A DNA stretch of 64,000 nt from Bacteroidales bacterium (GTDB lineage: Bacteria; Bacteroidota; Bacteroidia; Bacteroidales; F082). Below are positions 15,852-25,471 of the stretch, piece by piece. How positions within the stretch are numbered: the first letter of the stretch is position 1; every line of letters begins with the position of its first letter. The notes under the pieces are model-generated. The model did not search any database and was not told where the DNA came from. It saw only the letters and a list, made by a program, of their open reading frames with translations. The stretch is taken from the NCBI GenBank assembly GCA_017460915.1, contig JAFUAA010000049.1, positions 82,547 to 146,546 of the forward strand, read 5' to 3'. The position numbers and the translations under genes are program-made.

Positions 15852-18635
15852 TCATCCTCTCAGCCCCGCCAGCTGCTGCTCAATCACGGCAATCTTGGCT
15901 TCGGCATCGGATTTTTTCTTGCGTTCTTTTTCGACTACGGCGGCAGGGGCACCGTTCACGAAGCGTTCGTTGGAGAGCTTGCCCTCAACGCTCTTCAAGA
16001 AGCCTTGGGCGTATTTCAGTTCCTCTTCGAGTTTCTTGATTTCGGCCTCCACATCCACATTGTCTGTGAGCGGGACGAAGAACTCAGTGCTGCCCACGAA
16101 GAAACCGAAGGCACCAGCGGGAGCCTCGGCCACATAGCTGATTTCGCTCACATTGCAGAGCTTGGCAATCACGCAGTCGAAGTCCTTGTTGGCCGTGCCT
16201 TTCACCACGAGTTGGATGGCATCGCGGAAGGCGATGTTCTTGTCGGAACGCACCTTGCGTACATTGTTGATGACTTCTTGCGTGAACTCCATCTGCTTGA
16301 GAATGGCATCAGCCTGGTCGCTGAGCCTGTCGAAGCGCGGCTGCTGCGCGACAATGATGTCGTCGCCGTCCTTGCGCTCGGCGATGGCGTGCCAGATTTC
16401 CTCGGTGATGAACGGCATGAAGGGGTGCAACAGCAGCATTAGGTTCTCGAAGAACTTGATGGTAGCATCGTAGGTCTCGCGGTCGATGCCTTGGCCTTGC
16501 GGGGCCTTCACCATTTCGAGGTACCACGAGCAGAAGTCGTCCCAAGTGAGTTTGTAAATCGCCATCAATGCGTCGCTAAGGCGGTATTTGTCGATGTTGT
16601 CGTTGGTCTCGGCCAGCACTTGGTTGAAGCGGGCTTCGAACCACTTCACGGCCATCTTGGCGGCCTCGGGTTGGGCGGCGTTTTCGTCTACATTCCAGCC
16701 TTTCACCAAACGGAGAGCGTTCCAAATCTTGTTGCAGAAGTTGCGGCCTTGCTCGCACAGCGACTCGTCAAAGAGAATGTCGTTGCCGGCAGGGGCGCTG
16801 AGCATCATGCCCATACGCACGCCGTCGGCACCGAACTTGTCGATGAGTTCAATCGGGTCGGGGGAGTTGCCGAGAGATTTCGACATTTTGCGGCCTAACT
16901 TATCCCTCACAATACCAGTGAAATACACATTCTTGAATGGCACTTCCTTCTGGTATTCCTCGCCAGCCATAATCATACGGGCCACCCAGAAGAAGATGAT
17001 GTCGGGCGCCGTGATGAGGTCGTTGGTGGGGTAGTAGTACTTGAATTCCTCGTTCTCGGGGTCGAGGATGCCGTTGAAGAGCGACAAAGGCCACAGCCAC
17101 GACGAGAACCAAGTGTCCAAAGCGTCATCGTCCTGTCTCAAATCGTTGAGGGTCAAGTTCTTGTTTCCTGACTTTTCGATGGCGAGTTTCAGGGCTTCTT
17201 CTTTGGTTTCGGCCACTACAAAACCGCCTTCGGGCAGGTAGTAGGCCGGGATTTGATGCCCCCACCATAATTGGCGGCTGATGCACCAGTCCTTGATGTT
17301 CTCCAGCCAGTGGCGGTAGAGGTTGATGTATTTCGAGGGATAGAACTTGATGTCGCCGTCGATGACGGGCTTCAGCGCGATGTCGGCGAGGTGTTCCATC
17401 CTGAGGAACCACTGCATGGAGAGTTTCGGCTCGATGGGTACATTGGTGCGCTCCGAATAGCCCACCTTATTATTATAGTCCTCGATTTTCTCCAACAGTC
17501 CAGCCTCCTTCATGTCGATGATGATTTGCTTGCGCACGTCCTCGCGGGTCATGCCGACATATATTCCAGCGGCTTCGCTCAAGGTGGCATCGTCGTTGAA
17601 GATGTTGATGCTCTGCAGGTTGTGTTTCTCGCCCAACATATAGTCGTTCACATCGTGGGCTGGTGTGACCTTCAGACAGCCCGTACCGAACTCGATGTCC
17701 ACATAACCGTCCTCAATGACGGGAATCACGCGGTTGACCAACGGCACCACGACTTTCTTGCCGCGCAGCCATTGGTTCTTCGGGTCTTCGGGGTTGATGC
17801 ACATGGCCGTGTCGCCCATGATGGTCTCGGGGCGGGTGGTGGCCACCACTGCATAGTATCGTTTGTTGCCTTTTTCATCTTCGTCAAAAGTGATGACACG
17901 GCCATCGGGGAATGTGATTTTCCGTGATGTCGGGAGTTCTTCGGAAACATCACCACTTTCGCATACAAATCGGTCGATGACGTCATCCAACTGTTGACAG
18001 GCCTGCTTTTGGCTTTCTTGGTCAAGATAATATTTAAGATAGAACAGTTTGCTATGCTCATCCTTAAAAATGACTTCCTCGTCGCTGAGAGCAGTGAGGG
18101 CTCTTGGGTCCCAGTTGACCATGCGCACTCCTCTGTAAATCAATCCTTTGTTGTAAAGGTCAACGAAAGCGCGGATGACGCTCTTCGAGCGGATGTCGTC
18201 CATGGTGAACGAGGTGCGTTCCCAGTCGCAGGAGCAACCGAGTCGGCGCAACTGCTTGAGGATGATGCCGCCGTGCTCGTGGGTCCAGTCCCAAGCGTGC
18301 TTGAGGAACTCCTCGCGGCTGATGTCGGTCTTCTTGATGCCCTGTTGCGCCAGCTTGTTCACCACTTTGGCTTCGGTGGCGATGGAGGCGTGGTCGGTGC
18401 CGGGCACCCAACAGGCGTTCTTGCCTTGCATGCGGGCGCGGCGAATCAGGATGTCCTGAATCGTGTTGTTCATCATGTGGCCCATGTGAAGCACGCCGGT
18501 CACATTGGGCGGCGGGATCACGATGGTATAGGGTTCGCGTTCGTCGGGCGTGGAGTGGAAGTAATTCTTGTCCGTCCAGTGCTCGTACCATTTGCCTTCA
18601 ACTTCCGAAGGGCTGTATTTGCTGCTGATTTCCAT
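15852..18635 (-). CDS. valS: Valyl-tRNA synthetase
   Basis: A 927-residue class I synthetase that charges tRNA-Val. The HIGH signature is HMGH in [16 protein letters not shown], and the KMSKS loop is [13 protein letters not shown]. The editing (CP1) domain lies between them, with the conserved [15 protein letters not shown]. The anticodon-binding domain and a C-terminal coiled-coil arm ([15 protein letters not shown]) close the protein, as in bacterial ValRS. Length and domain order are normal and the frame is intact. Confidence 0.98.
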   Translation of the reverse strand: MEISSKYSPSEVEGKWYEHWTDKNYFHSTPDEREPYTIVIPPPNVTGVLHMGHMMNNTIQDILIRRARMQGKNACWVPGTDHASIATEAKVVNKLAQQGIKKTDISREEFLKHAWDWTHEHGGIILKQLRRLGCSCDWERTSFTMDDIRSKSVIRAFVDLYNKGLIYRGVRMVNWDPRALTALSDEEVIFKDEHSKLFYLKYYLDQESQKQACQQLDDVIDRFVCESGDVSEELPTSRKITFPDGRVITFDEDEKGNKRYYAVVATTRPETIMGDTAMCINPEDPKNQWLRGKKVVVPLVNRVIPVIEDGYVDIEFGTGCLKVTPAHDVNDYMLGEKHNLQSINIFNDDATLSEAAGIYVGMTREDVRKQIIIDMKEAGLLEKIEDYNNKVGYSERTNVPIEPKLSMQWFLRMEHLADIALKPVIDGDIKFYPSKYINLYRHWLENIKDWCISRQLWWGHQIPAYYLPEGGFVVAETKEEALKLAIEKSGNKNLTLNDLRQDDDALDTWFSSWLWPLSLFNGILDPENEEFKYYYPTNDLITAPDIIFFWVARMIMAGEEYQKEVPFKNVYFTGIVRDKLGRKMSKSLGNSPDPIELIDKFGADGVRMGMMLSAPAGNDILFDESLCEQGRNFCNKIWNALRLVKGWNVDENAAQPEAAKMAVKWFEARFNQVLAETNDNIDKYRLSDALMAIYKLTWDDFCSWYLEMVKAPQGQGIDRETYDATIKFFENLMLLLHPFMPFITEEIWHAIAERKDGDDIIVAQQPRFDRLSDQADAILKQMEFTQEVINNVRKVRSDKNIAFRDAIQLVVKGTANKDFDCVIAKLCNVSEISYVAEAPAGAFGFFVGSTEFFVPLTDNVDVEAEIKKLEEELKYAQGFLKSVEGKLSNERFVNGAPAAVVEKERKKKSDAEAKIAVIEQQLAGLRG

Positions 18636-18654
18636 AGTTCTAAAAAATGAAGCG

Positions 18655-18662
18655 CAAAAATA
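18655..18662 (-). promoter_or_regulatory. TAnnTTTG -7 box for valS
   Basis: TATTTTTG on the minus strand, 19 nt before the valS ATG. Confidence 0.6.
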
Positions 18663-18735
18663 GTCATTTTTGAGGCAAGTCTGTGCAAATATCTTTATTT
18701 TTTGGTTCCATTGGCCGTAATTTGAGGAAAATGGT

Positions 18736-18743
18736 TATTTTTG
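18736..18743 (+). promoter_or_regulatory. TAnnTTTG -7 box for the YoeB module
   Basis: TATTTTTG, 20 nt before the antitoxin ATG at 18764. Confidence 0.6.
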
Positions 18744-18763
18744 CAACGAAAAACAAATAGAAA

Positions 18764-18967
18764 ATGATGGAAACCATTACGCTACAATACAATCCACGCA
18801 ACAAGTTTGCATTGGCGTTGATAAAATTGATAAAGGCCTCTGATGCGGTGCGGATTGTTGACGAAGAAGCCAACAATGCCGAATTCGTGGCCAAGATTAA
18901 GAGAAGCCAGCAAGAAGCTCGCGAAGGAAAATGCAAAACCATTAGCGTGGACGAGTTATGGAACTGA
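18764..18967 (+). CDS. Antitoxin paired with the YoeB-like toxin
   Basis: A 67-residue protein. The segment KFALALIKLIKASDAV followed by acidic and basic stretches and a C-terminal TISVDELW is typical of small antitoxins accompanying Txe/YoeB toxins in Bacteroidetes. The last 10 nt overlap the toxin gene. ATG codons at 18764 and 18767 are adjacent; either could be used. Confidence 0.78.
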   Translation: MMETITLQYNPRNKFALALIKLIKASDAVRIVDEEANNAEFVAKIKRSQQEAREGKCKTISVDELWN

Positions 18968-19230
18968 AATTCACCGAAACCGCCCAACGCGATTTGGAAT
19001 GGTGGAGAGCGTTTGGTGATGCAGCCTCGAAACGAAAGATAAGTCGCTTATTGACCGAGATTTCCGAACATCCCACTACTGGCACTGGAAAGCCCAAGCA
19101 ATTATCGGGCGATTTGGCAGGTTGTTGGTCTCGCCGAATTAACCAAAAGGACCGTATCGTTTATGAAATCCAACAGGAAGCCATACTTGTGATGGTGCTT
19201 TCGATGCGGGGACATTATTTGGATAAATAG
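18958..19230 (+). CDS. YoeB/Txe-family mRNA interferase toxin
   Basis: A 90-residue RelE-fold toxin. Family features are the N-terminal FTETAQRDLEWW, the KPKQLSGDLAGCWSRRINQKDRIVYEI core and the terminal MRGHYLDK with the conserved His-Tyr. YoeB cuts mRNA at the ribosomal A site. It overlaps its antitoxin by 10 nt. Confidence 0.92.
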   Translation: MELKFTETAQRDLEWWRAFGDAASKRKISRLLTEISEHPTTGTGKPKQLSGDLAGCWSRRINQKDRIVYEIQQEAILVMVLSMRGHYLDK

Positions 19231-19284
19231 AGAACAGACACCATCTTTTTTCCATTGTTTTTCTGTCTGCATTGATAATTTTCC

Positions 19285-19292
19285 TATTTTTG
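19285..19292 (+). promoter_or_regulatory. TAnnTTTG -7 box for the first POT transporter
   Basis: TATTTTTG, 51 nt before the ATG at 19344. Confidence 0.55.
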
Positions 19293-19343
19293 TCCGCTAA
19301 AGAAAACGATCCGAAAATTCATCAACAATTAAATTCATAAATT

Positions 19344-21005
19344 ATGGGTATTTTATCTAATCTTTGGCAAAACCACAGGACGTTGGTGGTTTTTGTCCTG
19401 ATCCTAATCATCGTCATCCCTTTCTTGATCTTCTATCTAAACAAGGCCAAGAGAGAGCACCCTAAAGGCTTGATTGCCGCTGCATTAAGCAATATGGGCG
19501 AGCGTTTCGGCTACTACATCATGAACGCCGTGCTGGTGCTGTTCATCTGCTCCAAGTTCGGTCTCTCCGACGGAACATCCGGCCTTATTTTTGCCGTGTT
19601 CTATTTCCTGATTTATGTGTTGGCACTTCCGGGGGGTATTATTGCCGACCGTACGCAGAACTACAAGAAGACCATCATTTCGGGTATCGTCGTGATGGCC
19701 ATCGGCTACGCACTGCTTTCCATTCCCGTGTTCGGTAATGGCGGCAATGTCATGTCGTTCCCGTTCATCCTCGCTATGATTGCCTTGGTGCTCATCGCTT
19801 GCGGCAATGGCTTGTTCAAGGGCAACTTGCAAGCCATTGTGGGTCAGTTGTATGACGACTTCGAGGCCGAGGCCGCCAAGAAAGGTCCTGAGGCTTTGGT
19901 GCAGGCCAAGGAAAAGCGCGACAGCGGTTTCCAGATTTTCTACGTGTTCATCAACATCGGCGGCGTGATTGCCCCGTTTGTGGCTCCCATCATCCGCGAT
20001 TGGTACTTGAAGACCAAGGATTTGGTCTATAACGCCGACCTTCCGCGTCTGTGCCATAAGTTCCTCATGAACACTATGGAAGGCAACGACATGACCAACC
20101 TCTCGGCCCTTTCGCAGAGCTATCCCGGTGCCGCAGAAAACCTTCAGGGCTTCTGCCAGAACTACCTGCAAGTGTATAACACGGGCGTGCATTACTCCTT
20201 TATCGTTTCGGTGGTTGCCATGTTGATTTCTTTGGCCATCTTCATAGCAGTAAAGCACAATTTGCCGAATCCTGTAAAGAAAGTCAAGACCGATGTGAAA
20301 GAATACACCGAGGCCGAACGTCAAGCCGATGCCAAGGAAATCAAGCAGCGTATGGCCGCTTTGTATGCCGTGTTGGGTATTGCCGTGTTCTTCTGGTTGT
20401 CGTTCCACCAAAACGCCCAGTCACTCTCCATCTTTGCCCGCGACTTCGTTGACACCAGTGCTATTCCGCCTGAGATCCTGCAATTCATCAATCCGTTCTT
20501 CGTGATTGTGCTTACCCCTATCGTCATGTGGATTTTTGCCGCCCTTACCCGTAAAGGCAAGGAGGTCTCAACGCCTAAGAAGATTGCATTGGGCATGTTC
20601 ATCGCCGCTTGTGCCTACATTTTCTTGATTGTCATTGCCGTGGCTCACAATTATCCGTCGGGCAACGAGTTCAAGGCCCTTCCCGAAGCGGAAAAGATGG
20701 CCATGAAGACGGGGCCGTGGGTGATGATTGTGACTTACTTCTTCCTCACGGTGGCCGAGTTGTTCATCTCGCCTTTGGGACTGTCGTTCGTTTCGAAGAT
20801 TGCACCACGCCACATGGTGGGTATGTGCCAGGGCCTGTGGCTGTCGGCAACAGCCATTGGCAACCTCTTGATTTTCCTTGGCGTCAGAATGTTGAACGCG
20901 TTCCCGCACCAGTGGATGACATGGGGCGTCTTCGCCTTGATTTGCCTTGTCTCGATGTCCATCATGCTCGGCATGTTGAAATGGCTTGAGAGAGTAGCGA
21001 AGTAA
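19344..21005 (+). CDS. POT-family proton-dependent peptide transporter 1
   Basis: A 553-residue inner-membrane protein of the POT/PTR2 family, which imports di- and tripeptides with protons. The family motif is at SNMGERFGYYIMNAV (ExxER variant) and the second signature at FYVFINIGGVIAPF. About 12-14 hydrophobic helices are visible, with a longer soluble loop near residues 225-280. An additional N-terminal helix (residues 10-32) precedes the usual start. It is followed by a terminator and a second POT gene with its own promoter, so the two are tandem but separately transcribed paralogues. Confidence 0.93.
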   Translation: MGILSNLWQNHRTLVVFVLILIIVIPFLIFYLNKAKREHPKGLIAAALSNMGERFGYYIMNAVLVLFICSKFGLSDGTSGLIFAVFYFLIYVLALPGGIIADRTQNYKKTIISGIVVMAIGYALLSIPVFGNGGNVMSFPFILAMIALVLIACGNGLFKGNLQAIVGQLYDDFEAEAAKKGPEALVQAKEKRDSGFQIFYVFINIGGVIAPFVAPIIRDWYLKTKDLVYNADLPRLCHKFLMNTMEGNDMTNLSALSQSYPGAAENLQGFCQNYLQVYNTGVHYSFIVSVVAMLISLAIFIAVKHNLPNPVKKVKTDVKEYTEAERQADAKEIKQRMAALYAVLGIAVFFWLSFHQNAQSLSIFARDFVDTSAIPPEILQFINPFFVIVLTPIVMWIFAALTRKGKEVSTPKKIALGMFIAACAYIFLIVIAVAHNYPSGNEFKALPEAEKMAMKTGPWVMIVTYFFLTVAELFISPLGLSFVSKIAPRHMVGMCQGLWLSATAIGNLLIFLGVRMLNAFPHQWMTWGVFALICLVSMSIMLGMLKWLERVAK

Positions 21006-21025
21006 ACTATAGAAAACTCAATACG

Positions 21026-21055
21026 AAAAGCCGGCAGCAATGTCGGCTTTTTTTT
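21026..21055 (+). terminator. Intrinsic terminator after POT transporter 1
   Basis: Stem AAAAGCCG/CGGCTTTT followed by a T run. Confidence 0.8.
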
Positions 21056-21077
21056 GTGTCGGTTGCAAACATTTTGC

Positions 21078-21085
21078 TAATTTTG
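21078..21085 (+). promoter_or_regulatory. TAnnTTTG -7 box for the second POT transporter
   Basis: TAATTTTG, 25 nt before the ATG at 21111. Confidence 0.6.
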
Positions 21086-21110
21086 CGGCAAATAATAAAA
21101 ACTCAAAAAT

Positions 21111-22793
21111 ATGTTCAAAGGTCATCCCAAAGGGCTTTATGCCCTCGCATTGGCCAACACGGGTGAGCGTTTCGGCTACTACACCATGTTGGCGATCTTC
21201 GTGCTTTTCCTGCAAGCCAAGTTCGGCTACAATGAGGCGCAGGCGGGCAACATCTACGGCATTTTCCTCGGATGCGTCTATTTCATGCCCCTCATCGGCG
21301 GTATGTTGGCTGACCGCTTCGGCTATGGCAAAATGGTGCGCGCCGGCATCGTGGTCATGTTTCTCGGCTACCTGCTTTTGGCGGTGCCGATGGCAAGCAC
21401 TACGGCCAAAGTCACCATGTTTTCTGCACTTGCTTTGATTGCCATCGGGACGGGTTTGTTCAAGGGCAACCTGCAGGTGATGGTGGGCAACCTCTACGAC
21501 GAAGCTAAGTACAGCGCCTTCCGAGACAACGGCTTCAGCCTGTTCTATATGGCCATCAACATCGGCTCGATGTTTGCGCCTATTACCGCCACCAAGGTGA
21601 CGGATTTGTTCCTCGGCAAGGCGGGATTCAGCTATGTGCCGCAGATTCCTTCGCTGGCGCACCAATATCTGGACGGAACGATTACTGCCGATGCGCTCTC
21701 GACTTTCGAGGCTTTGGCGGTGCAGCAAGGCGGCAGCATCAACGACTTGGCTGGCTTTGCCAACCATTACATTGACGCTTTGTCGGGTGCCTACAACTAC
21801 GGTTTCGGCGTGGCTTGCCTCTCGCTGATTCTCTCGATGGCGATTTATTTGAGTTGCCGCAAGTGGTTCAAGCACGCGGATGTCAACTCGAAGCAGGCCA
21901 AGACGATGGAGAGCACCACGGTCCATGTGGAGGAACTCTCGAAGGAGCAGACCCGTGAACGCATCACGGCGTTGGTGCTGGTGTTCGTGGTGGTCATTTT
22001 CTTCTGGATGTCGTTCCAGCAGGCGGGCCTTTGCTTGACTTATTTCGCCCGTGACTACACGCAAAGTACCGTGAGCGGCTTTACGCGCTTTGGCTTCAAC
22101 ATCTGGTCGCTGACTTTGGTGGCCATCTCGATTTATACGATGTTCGGGGCTGCTCAGGCTACTAAACCCATGAACCGAGGCATCTTATGCGGCGTTACAT
22201 GTTTCATGTGGATTATGGCATGGGTGGTTTATAGGACGATGCCCGACCCAATCAATGTATTGCCGCAGCAGTTCCAGCAGTTCAATCCGTTCTTCGTGGT
22301 CGCGCTGACGCCTGTCTCGATGGCGGTGTTTGGTGCGCTGGCCAAGAAAGGCAAGGAGCCTTCCTCGCCGCGCAAAATCGGCCTTGGCATGATTGTCGCC
22401 GCCCTCGGCTTCCTGATTTTGGTTTTCGCCTCGTTCCCGTTGTCAAGTCCGGCCGAATTGAAAGCGCAAGGTGGCGTGAGCAGTACCTTGGTCTCGCCCA
22501 ATTGGCTGATTAGCACATATTTCGTCCTGACTTTTGCTGAACTGTTGCTGAGTCCTATCGGTATCTCTTTCGTCACGAAGGTGGCACCGCCGAAGTACAA
22601 AGGCATGATGATGGGCTTGTGGTTCTGCGTGACCGCCATCGGCAACTACCTCACCAGCGTCATCGCCCGCATCTGGGGCATTGGAATGCCGCTGTGGATG
22701 GTCTGGGGCGTGCTCGTCGTGCTGTGCTGCCTCTCCGCCGTGTTCATTTTCTCGATTATGAAGAAGTTGGAGAAGGCGACGGAAGGCTGCTGA
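21111..22793 (+). CDS. POT-family proton-dependent peptide transporter 2
   Basis: A 560-residue paralogue of the preceding transporter. It starts directly at the conserved region (HPKGLYALALANTGERFGYYTM) without the extra N-terminal helix. The FYMAINIGSMFAPI signature is present and the ISFVTKVAPPKYKG motif lies near the C-terminus. A His-containing cytoplasmic loop (EELSKEQTRERI) separates the two six-helix halves. The substrate is predicted to be short peptides, fitting the peptidases elsewhere in the window. Confidence 0.94.
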   Translation: MFKGHPKGLYALALANTGERFGYYTMLAIFVLFLQAKFGYNEAQAGNIYGIFLGCVYFMPLIGGMLADRFGYGKMVRAGIVVMFLGYLLLAVPMASTTAKVTMFSALALIAIGTGLFKGNLQVMVGNLYDEAKYSAFRDNGFSLFYMAINIGSMFAPITATKVTDLFLGKAGFSYVPQIPSLAHQYLDGTITADALSTFEALAVQQGGSINDLAGFANHYIDALSGAYNYGFGVACLSLILSMAIYLSCRKWFKHADVNSKQAKTMESTTVHVEELSKEQTRERITALVLVFVVVIFFWMSFQQAGLCLTYFARDYTQSTVSGFTRFGFNIWSLTLVAISIYTMFGAAQATKPMNRGILCGVTCFMWIMAWVVYRTMPDPINVLPQQFQQFNPFFVVALTPVSMAVFGALAKKGKEPSSPRKIGLGMIVAALGFLILVFASFPLSSPAELKAQGGVSSTLVSPNWLISTYFVLTFAELLLSPIGISFVTKVAPPKYKGMMMGLWFCVTAIGNYLTSVIARIWGIGMPLWMVWGVLVVLCCLSAVFIFSIMKKLEKATEGC

Positions 22794-22859
22794 TGTTTCG
22801 GAAACAAATGCTTTGCATTTAACGAAGTTAAATCTTTCGCAAATCTGAAACAAATATTG

Positions 22860-22891
22860 TAGAGACGCAAAATTTTGCGTCTCTATTTTTT
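22860..22891 (+). terminator. Palindromic repeat acting as terminator after POT transporter 2
   Basis: A perfect 26-nt palindrome (TAGAGACGCAAAA and complement) followed by seven T residues. It belongs to the TGTAGAGACG repeat family seen at 13373 and 33891. Confidence 0.75.
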
Positions 22892-22894
22892 TCC

Positions 22895-22902
22895 TAATTT
22901 TG
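22895..22902 (+). promoter_or_regulatory. TAnnTTTG -7 box for queF
   Basis: TAATTTTG, 17 nt before the ATG at 22920. Such a short leader leaves no room for a preQ1 riboswitch. Confidence 0.6.
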
Positions 22903-22919
22903 CCGCAAATATCAATTGT

Positions 22920-23390
22920 ATGTCAAGAAACGAACAAGAATTGCAAGGCGTGATCTTGTTGGGCAATCAAAACACGCACTACAGTTATGACTATACGCCC
23001 GAGGTGTTGGAGGTTTTCGAAAATAAACATCCTGATAACGAGTATCTTGTGACTTTGGATTGCCCCGAGTTCACTTCATTGTGCCCCAAGACAGGTCAGC
23101 CCGACTTCGGACACCTTATTATTAATTACATCCCGCGCACGCTGATGGTGGAAAGCAAAAGCCTGAAACTCTATCTCTTCAGCTTCCGCAACCACGGCGA
23201 CTTCCACGAGGATTGCGTCAACATCATCATGAAGGACCTGGTCAAACTGATGAACCCCAAGTATTTGGAGGTCATTGGCTTGTTCAATCCGCGCGGTGGT
23301 ATTTCCATCAAACCGTTTGCCAACTACGGCGACGCCGAGCATCAGGACATGGTGAAGCAACGCCTTCTTGCCAGTTTTCATAACTCCTAA
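22920..23390 (+). CDS. queF: NADPH-dependent 7-cyano-7-deazaguanine reductase
   Basis: A 156-residue, short (YkvM-type) QueF that reduces preQ0 to preQ1, the last free-base step before insertion into tRNA. The catalytic Cys lies in [13 protein letters not shown], and the paired acid with the substrate-binding residues lies in [11 protein letters not shown]. The start at 22920 follows the promoter at 22895, and an in-frame codon at 22875 lies upstream of that promoter. First gene of the queF-queC-queD-queE cluster, in which all four preQ1 genes from GTP-derived intermediates onward are present. Confidence 0.95.
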   Translation: MSRNEQELQGVILLGNQNTHYSYDYTPEVLEVFENKHPDNEYLVTLDCPEFTSLCPKTGQPDFGHLIINYIPRTLMVESKSLKLYLFSFRNHGDFHEDCVNIIMKDLVKLMNPKYLEVIGLFNPRGGISIKPFANYGDAEHQDMVKQRLLASFHNS

Positions 23391-23417
23391 TTCCTACTTC
23401 CTAACTCCTACCTCATC

Positions 23418-24071
23418 ATGAAGGACGCAGTAATCATCATCTCCGGTGGCATGGATTCGACCACGATGCTCTACGAGTTCAAGGACGAAATCGCCTTGGC
23501 GATCACTTTCGATTATGGCTCGACGCAAAACGGTCGCGAGCGCGTTTGTGCCGTCACGCATTGCCAGCGCTTGGGCATCAAGCATATCGTCATCCCGCTG
23601 GAGTTTATGCACCGCTATTTCAAGAGCGCGCTGCTGATGACCGCCGACGATATCCCCGAAGGCAACTACGACGACGAAAACATGAAATCGACAGTAGTGC
23701 CTTTCCGCAACGGCATCATGTTGGCCATCGCGGCAGGCATTGCGGAGAGCAATGGCCTCAAGCGCGTGATGATTGCCAACCACGCCGGCGACCATTCCAT
23801 CTACCCAGACTGTCGCCCGAGTTTCGTTAAGGCGATGTCGGAGGCGATGTTGGCGGGAACGTATGAGAATATCACCGTTTTTGCGCCTTACACCAATTTG
23901 AGCAAAAAGGAAATCGCTGAGCATGGCAAGGCCTTGGGCTTGGACTACAGCGAGACCTATTCATGCTACAAAGGCGGCGAGAAGCATTGCGGCAAATGCG
24001 GCACCTGCCGCGAACGCATTGAGGCGCTTCGGGAGGCGGGAATCGAAGACCATACCGAATACGAATTATAA
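23418..24071 (+). CDS. queC: 7-cyano-7-deazaguanine synthase
   Basis: A 217-residue ATP-dependent enzyme that converts 7-carboxy-7-deazaguanine and ammonia to preQ0. The PP-loop is VIIISGGMDSTTMLYEF. The four-Cys zinc site near the C-terminus reads CYKGGEKHCGKCGTCRERIEA. It lies 27 nt after queF; that spacer consists of tandem CTAACTCCTAC-like units. Confidence 0.96.
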   Translation: MKDAVIIISGGMDSTTMLYEFKDEIALAITFDYGSTQNGRERVCAVTHCQRLGIKHIVIPLEFMHRYFKSALLMTADDIPEGNYDDENMKSTVVPFRNGIMLAIAAGIAESNGLKRVMIANHAGDHSIYPDCRPSFVKAMSEAMLAGTYENITVFAPYTNLSKKEIAEHGKALGLDYSETYSCYKGGEKHCGKCGTCRERIEALREAGIEDHTEYEL

Positions 24072-24078
24072 CGATAAG

Positions 24079-24139
24079 GTCCCTGAGCTTGTCGAAGGCC
24101 GACCAAAATCAAGACGGGGTTTCGACAGGCTCAACGACC
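24079..24139. repeat. Palindromic repeat between queC and queD, CCTGAGCTTGTCGAAGG family
   Basis: CCCTGAGCTTGTCGAAGG at 24081-24098 and the complementary-type TTTCGACAGGCTCAACGACC at 24120-24139 form a hairpin. A closely related 19-nt word lies inside rnpB at 38270-38288. Confidence 0.7.
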
Positions 24140-24182
24140 TGCAACAACTGATAACTGAACAACTACAAACTGATAACTGAAA

Positions 24183-24536
24183 ATGTATTACGTCAGAAAA
24201 ACCCTAGAAATATCCGCCTGCCACCAGCTCTATCTTGATTACGAGAGCAAGTGTGAGAACCTTCACGGCCACAACTGGAAGGTGAACGTGTATTGCTGCG
24301 CCAAGGAATTGGACAACAATGGCATGGTGTGCGACTTCACCGAAATCAAACGACTGATTCACGGGAAGATAGACCACACCAACATGAACGAAGTCCTCGA
24401 CTTCAACCCGACGGCGGAAAACCTCGCCAAGTGGATTGTGGACACGGTTCCGAACTGCTACCGTGCCGATGTGTGGGAGTCGCGCGACAACAAGGCTTCC
24501 TATATTGCCGACGACGCCACGCAAAACTTTGATTGA
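24183..24536 (+). CDS. queD: 6-carboxy-5,6,7,8-tetrahydropterin synthase
   Basis: A 117-residue member of the 6-pyruvoyl-tetrahydropterin synthase fold that turns dihydroneopterin triphosphate into 6-carboxytetrahydropterin. Zinc ligands are visible as the His in SACHQLYLD and the two His in NLHGHNWKV; the catalytic Cys lies in YESKCENLHGH. The acidic KIDHTNMNEVL motif is also present. It sits between queC and queE with repeats on both sides, probably in one transcript. Confidence 0.95.
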   Translation: MYYVRKTLEISACHQLYLDYESKCENLHGHNWKVNVYCCAKELDNNGMVCDFTEIKRLIHGKIDHTNMNEVLDFNPTAENLAKWIVDTVPNCYRADVWESRDNKASYIADDATQNFD

Positions 24537-24545
24537 CTCGCTTTG

Positions 24546-24597
24546 CGTCATTGCGAGGAGGAACGACTGTCATTGCGAGGAACGAAGCAAAGCAACC
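24546..24597. repeat. Dispersed repeat between queD and queE, GTCATTGCGAGG family
   Basis: Two tandem words (GTCATTGCGAGGAGGAACGA and GTCATTGCGAGGAACGAAG). The same family forms an inverted repeat at 55655-55733. Confidence 0.65.
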
Positions 24598-24603
24598 CAA
24601 AAA

Positions 24604-25194
24604 ATGTACAAGATTAACGAGATTTTTTATTCCCTGCAAGGCGAAGGCTTCCACTCGGGCACTCCCGTTGTCTTCGTGCGCTTCAGCGGCTGTAACTTGC
24701 ACTGCGCTTTTTGCGATACGCAACACCAAGAAGGTACGATGATGTCGCTACAAGAGATTGTCGATGAGGTGAATAAGTTCTCGTTGGCTCCGCTCGTCGT
24801 GTTGACGGGCGGCGAGCCGTCCTTGTTCATCGACGAGGCTTTTGTGGCGGAACTGAAGCAAAAAACGGGCAAGAAAATCGCCATCGAGACGAATGGGACG
24901 AGGCCGTTGCCAACAAATCTGGATTGGGTGACTTTGTCACCGAAAGCGGCTTTCGAAGGTGGCAACATGGAGCCATGTGTATTAAGGCGTTGCGATGAGT
25001 TGAAAGTCGTCTATCTTGGTCAGGATTTGGCGCAATATGACGACATTGAGGCGCAACACCGTTTTTTGCAGCCTTGTTTTTGCGAGGACGAAAAGCAACG
25101 CCAGGCCAACATGAAATCTTGTGTGGAAGCCGTGATGCATCATCCGAATTGGCGGCTTTCGTTGCAGATTCATCGAATTTTAGGGATTCCTTGA
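24604..25194 (+). CDS. queE: 7-carboxy-7-deazaguanine synthase
   Basis: A 196-residue radical SAM enzyme that contracts 6-carboxytetrahydropterin to 7-carboxy-7-deazaguanine. The cluster motif is FSGCNLHCAFCD (Cx3Cx2C), as in other QueE proteins, and LTGGEPSLF binds SAM. I chose the ATG at 24604 (MYKINEIFYSLQGEG), because upstream in-frame codons run through queD and a repeat. Last gene of the queuosine cluster; the tRNA-inserting enzyme Tgt is not in the window. Confidence 0.95.
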   Translation: MYKINEIFYSLQGEGFHSGTPVVFVRFSGCNLHCAFCDTQHQEGTMMSLQEIVDEVNKFSLAPLVVLTGGEPSLFIDEAFVAELKQKTGKKIAIETNGTRPLPTNLDWVTLSPKAAFEGGNMEPCVLRRCDELKVVYLGQDLAQYDDIEAQHRFLQPCFCEDEKQRQANMKSCVEAVMHHPNWRLSLQIHRILGIP

Positions 25195-25214
25195 TGAAAT
25201 TAAGAGAGAATTAT

Positions 25215-25222
25215 TATTTTTG
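25215..25222 (+). promoter_or_regulatory. TAnnTTTG -7 box after queE
   Basis: TATTTTTG about 250 nt before the HTH gene. Transcription from here would cross a short hairpin at 25301-25320 (AAAAGCG/CGCTTTT), so it could give either a small RNA of about 95 nt or a long leader. Confidence 0.45.
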
Positions 25223-25471
25223 CACCAATAAAACATTTGTCTAACTAAACAGATTTGATAGAACTAACCAAACATTGACATCATAAACATAAAACTATAA
25301 AAAAGCGTTTTCGCTTTTCTTTGTGAAACGGGAATCTAGCAAATTTCAATATGTCATCAAGAAAGTGGAAATGCTCGCGTGTATATATCGTGAGCTTTTT
25401 CGTTGTGGCATAAGGTCTGCTAGAACCTCCGTTTCAAACAGAAGTTCACGATATTACTTTATGCACGACGG

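Noticed and set aside
22885-22920. preQ1 riboswitch before queF
   Set aside because: The queF leader from its -7 box is only about 10 nt, too short for any preQ1 aptamer.
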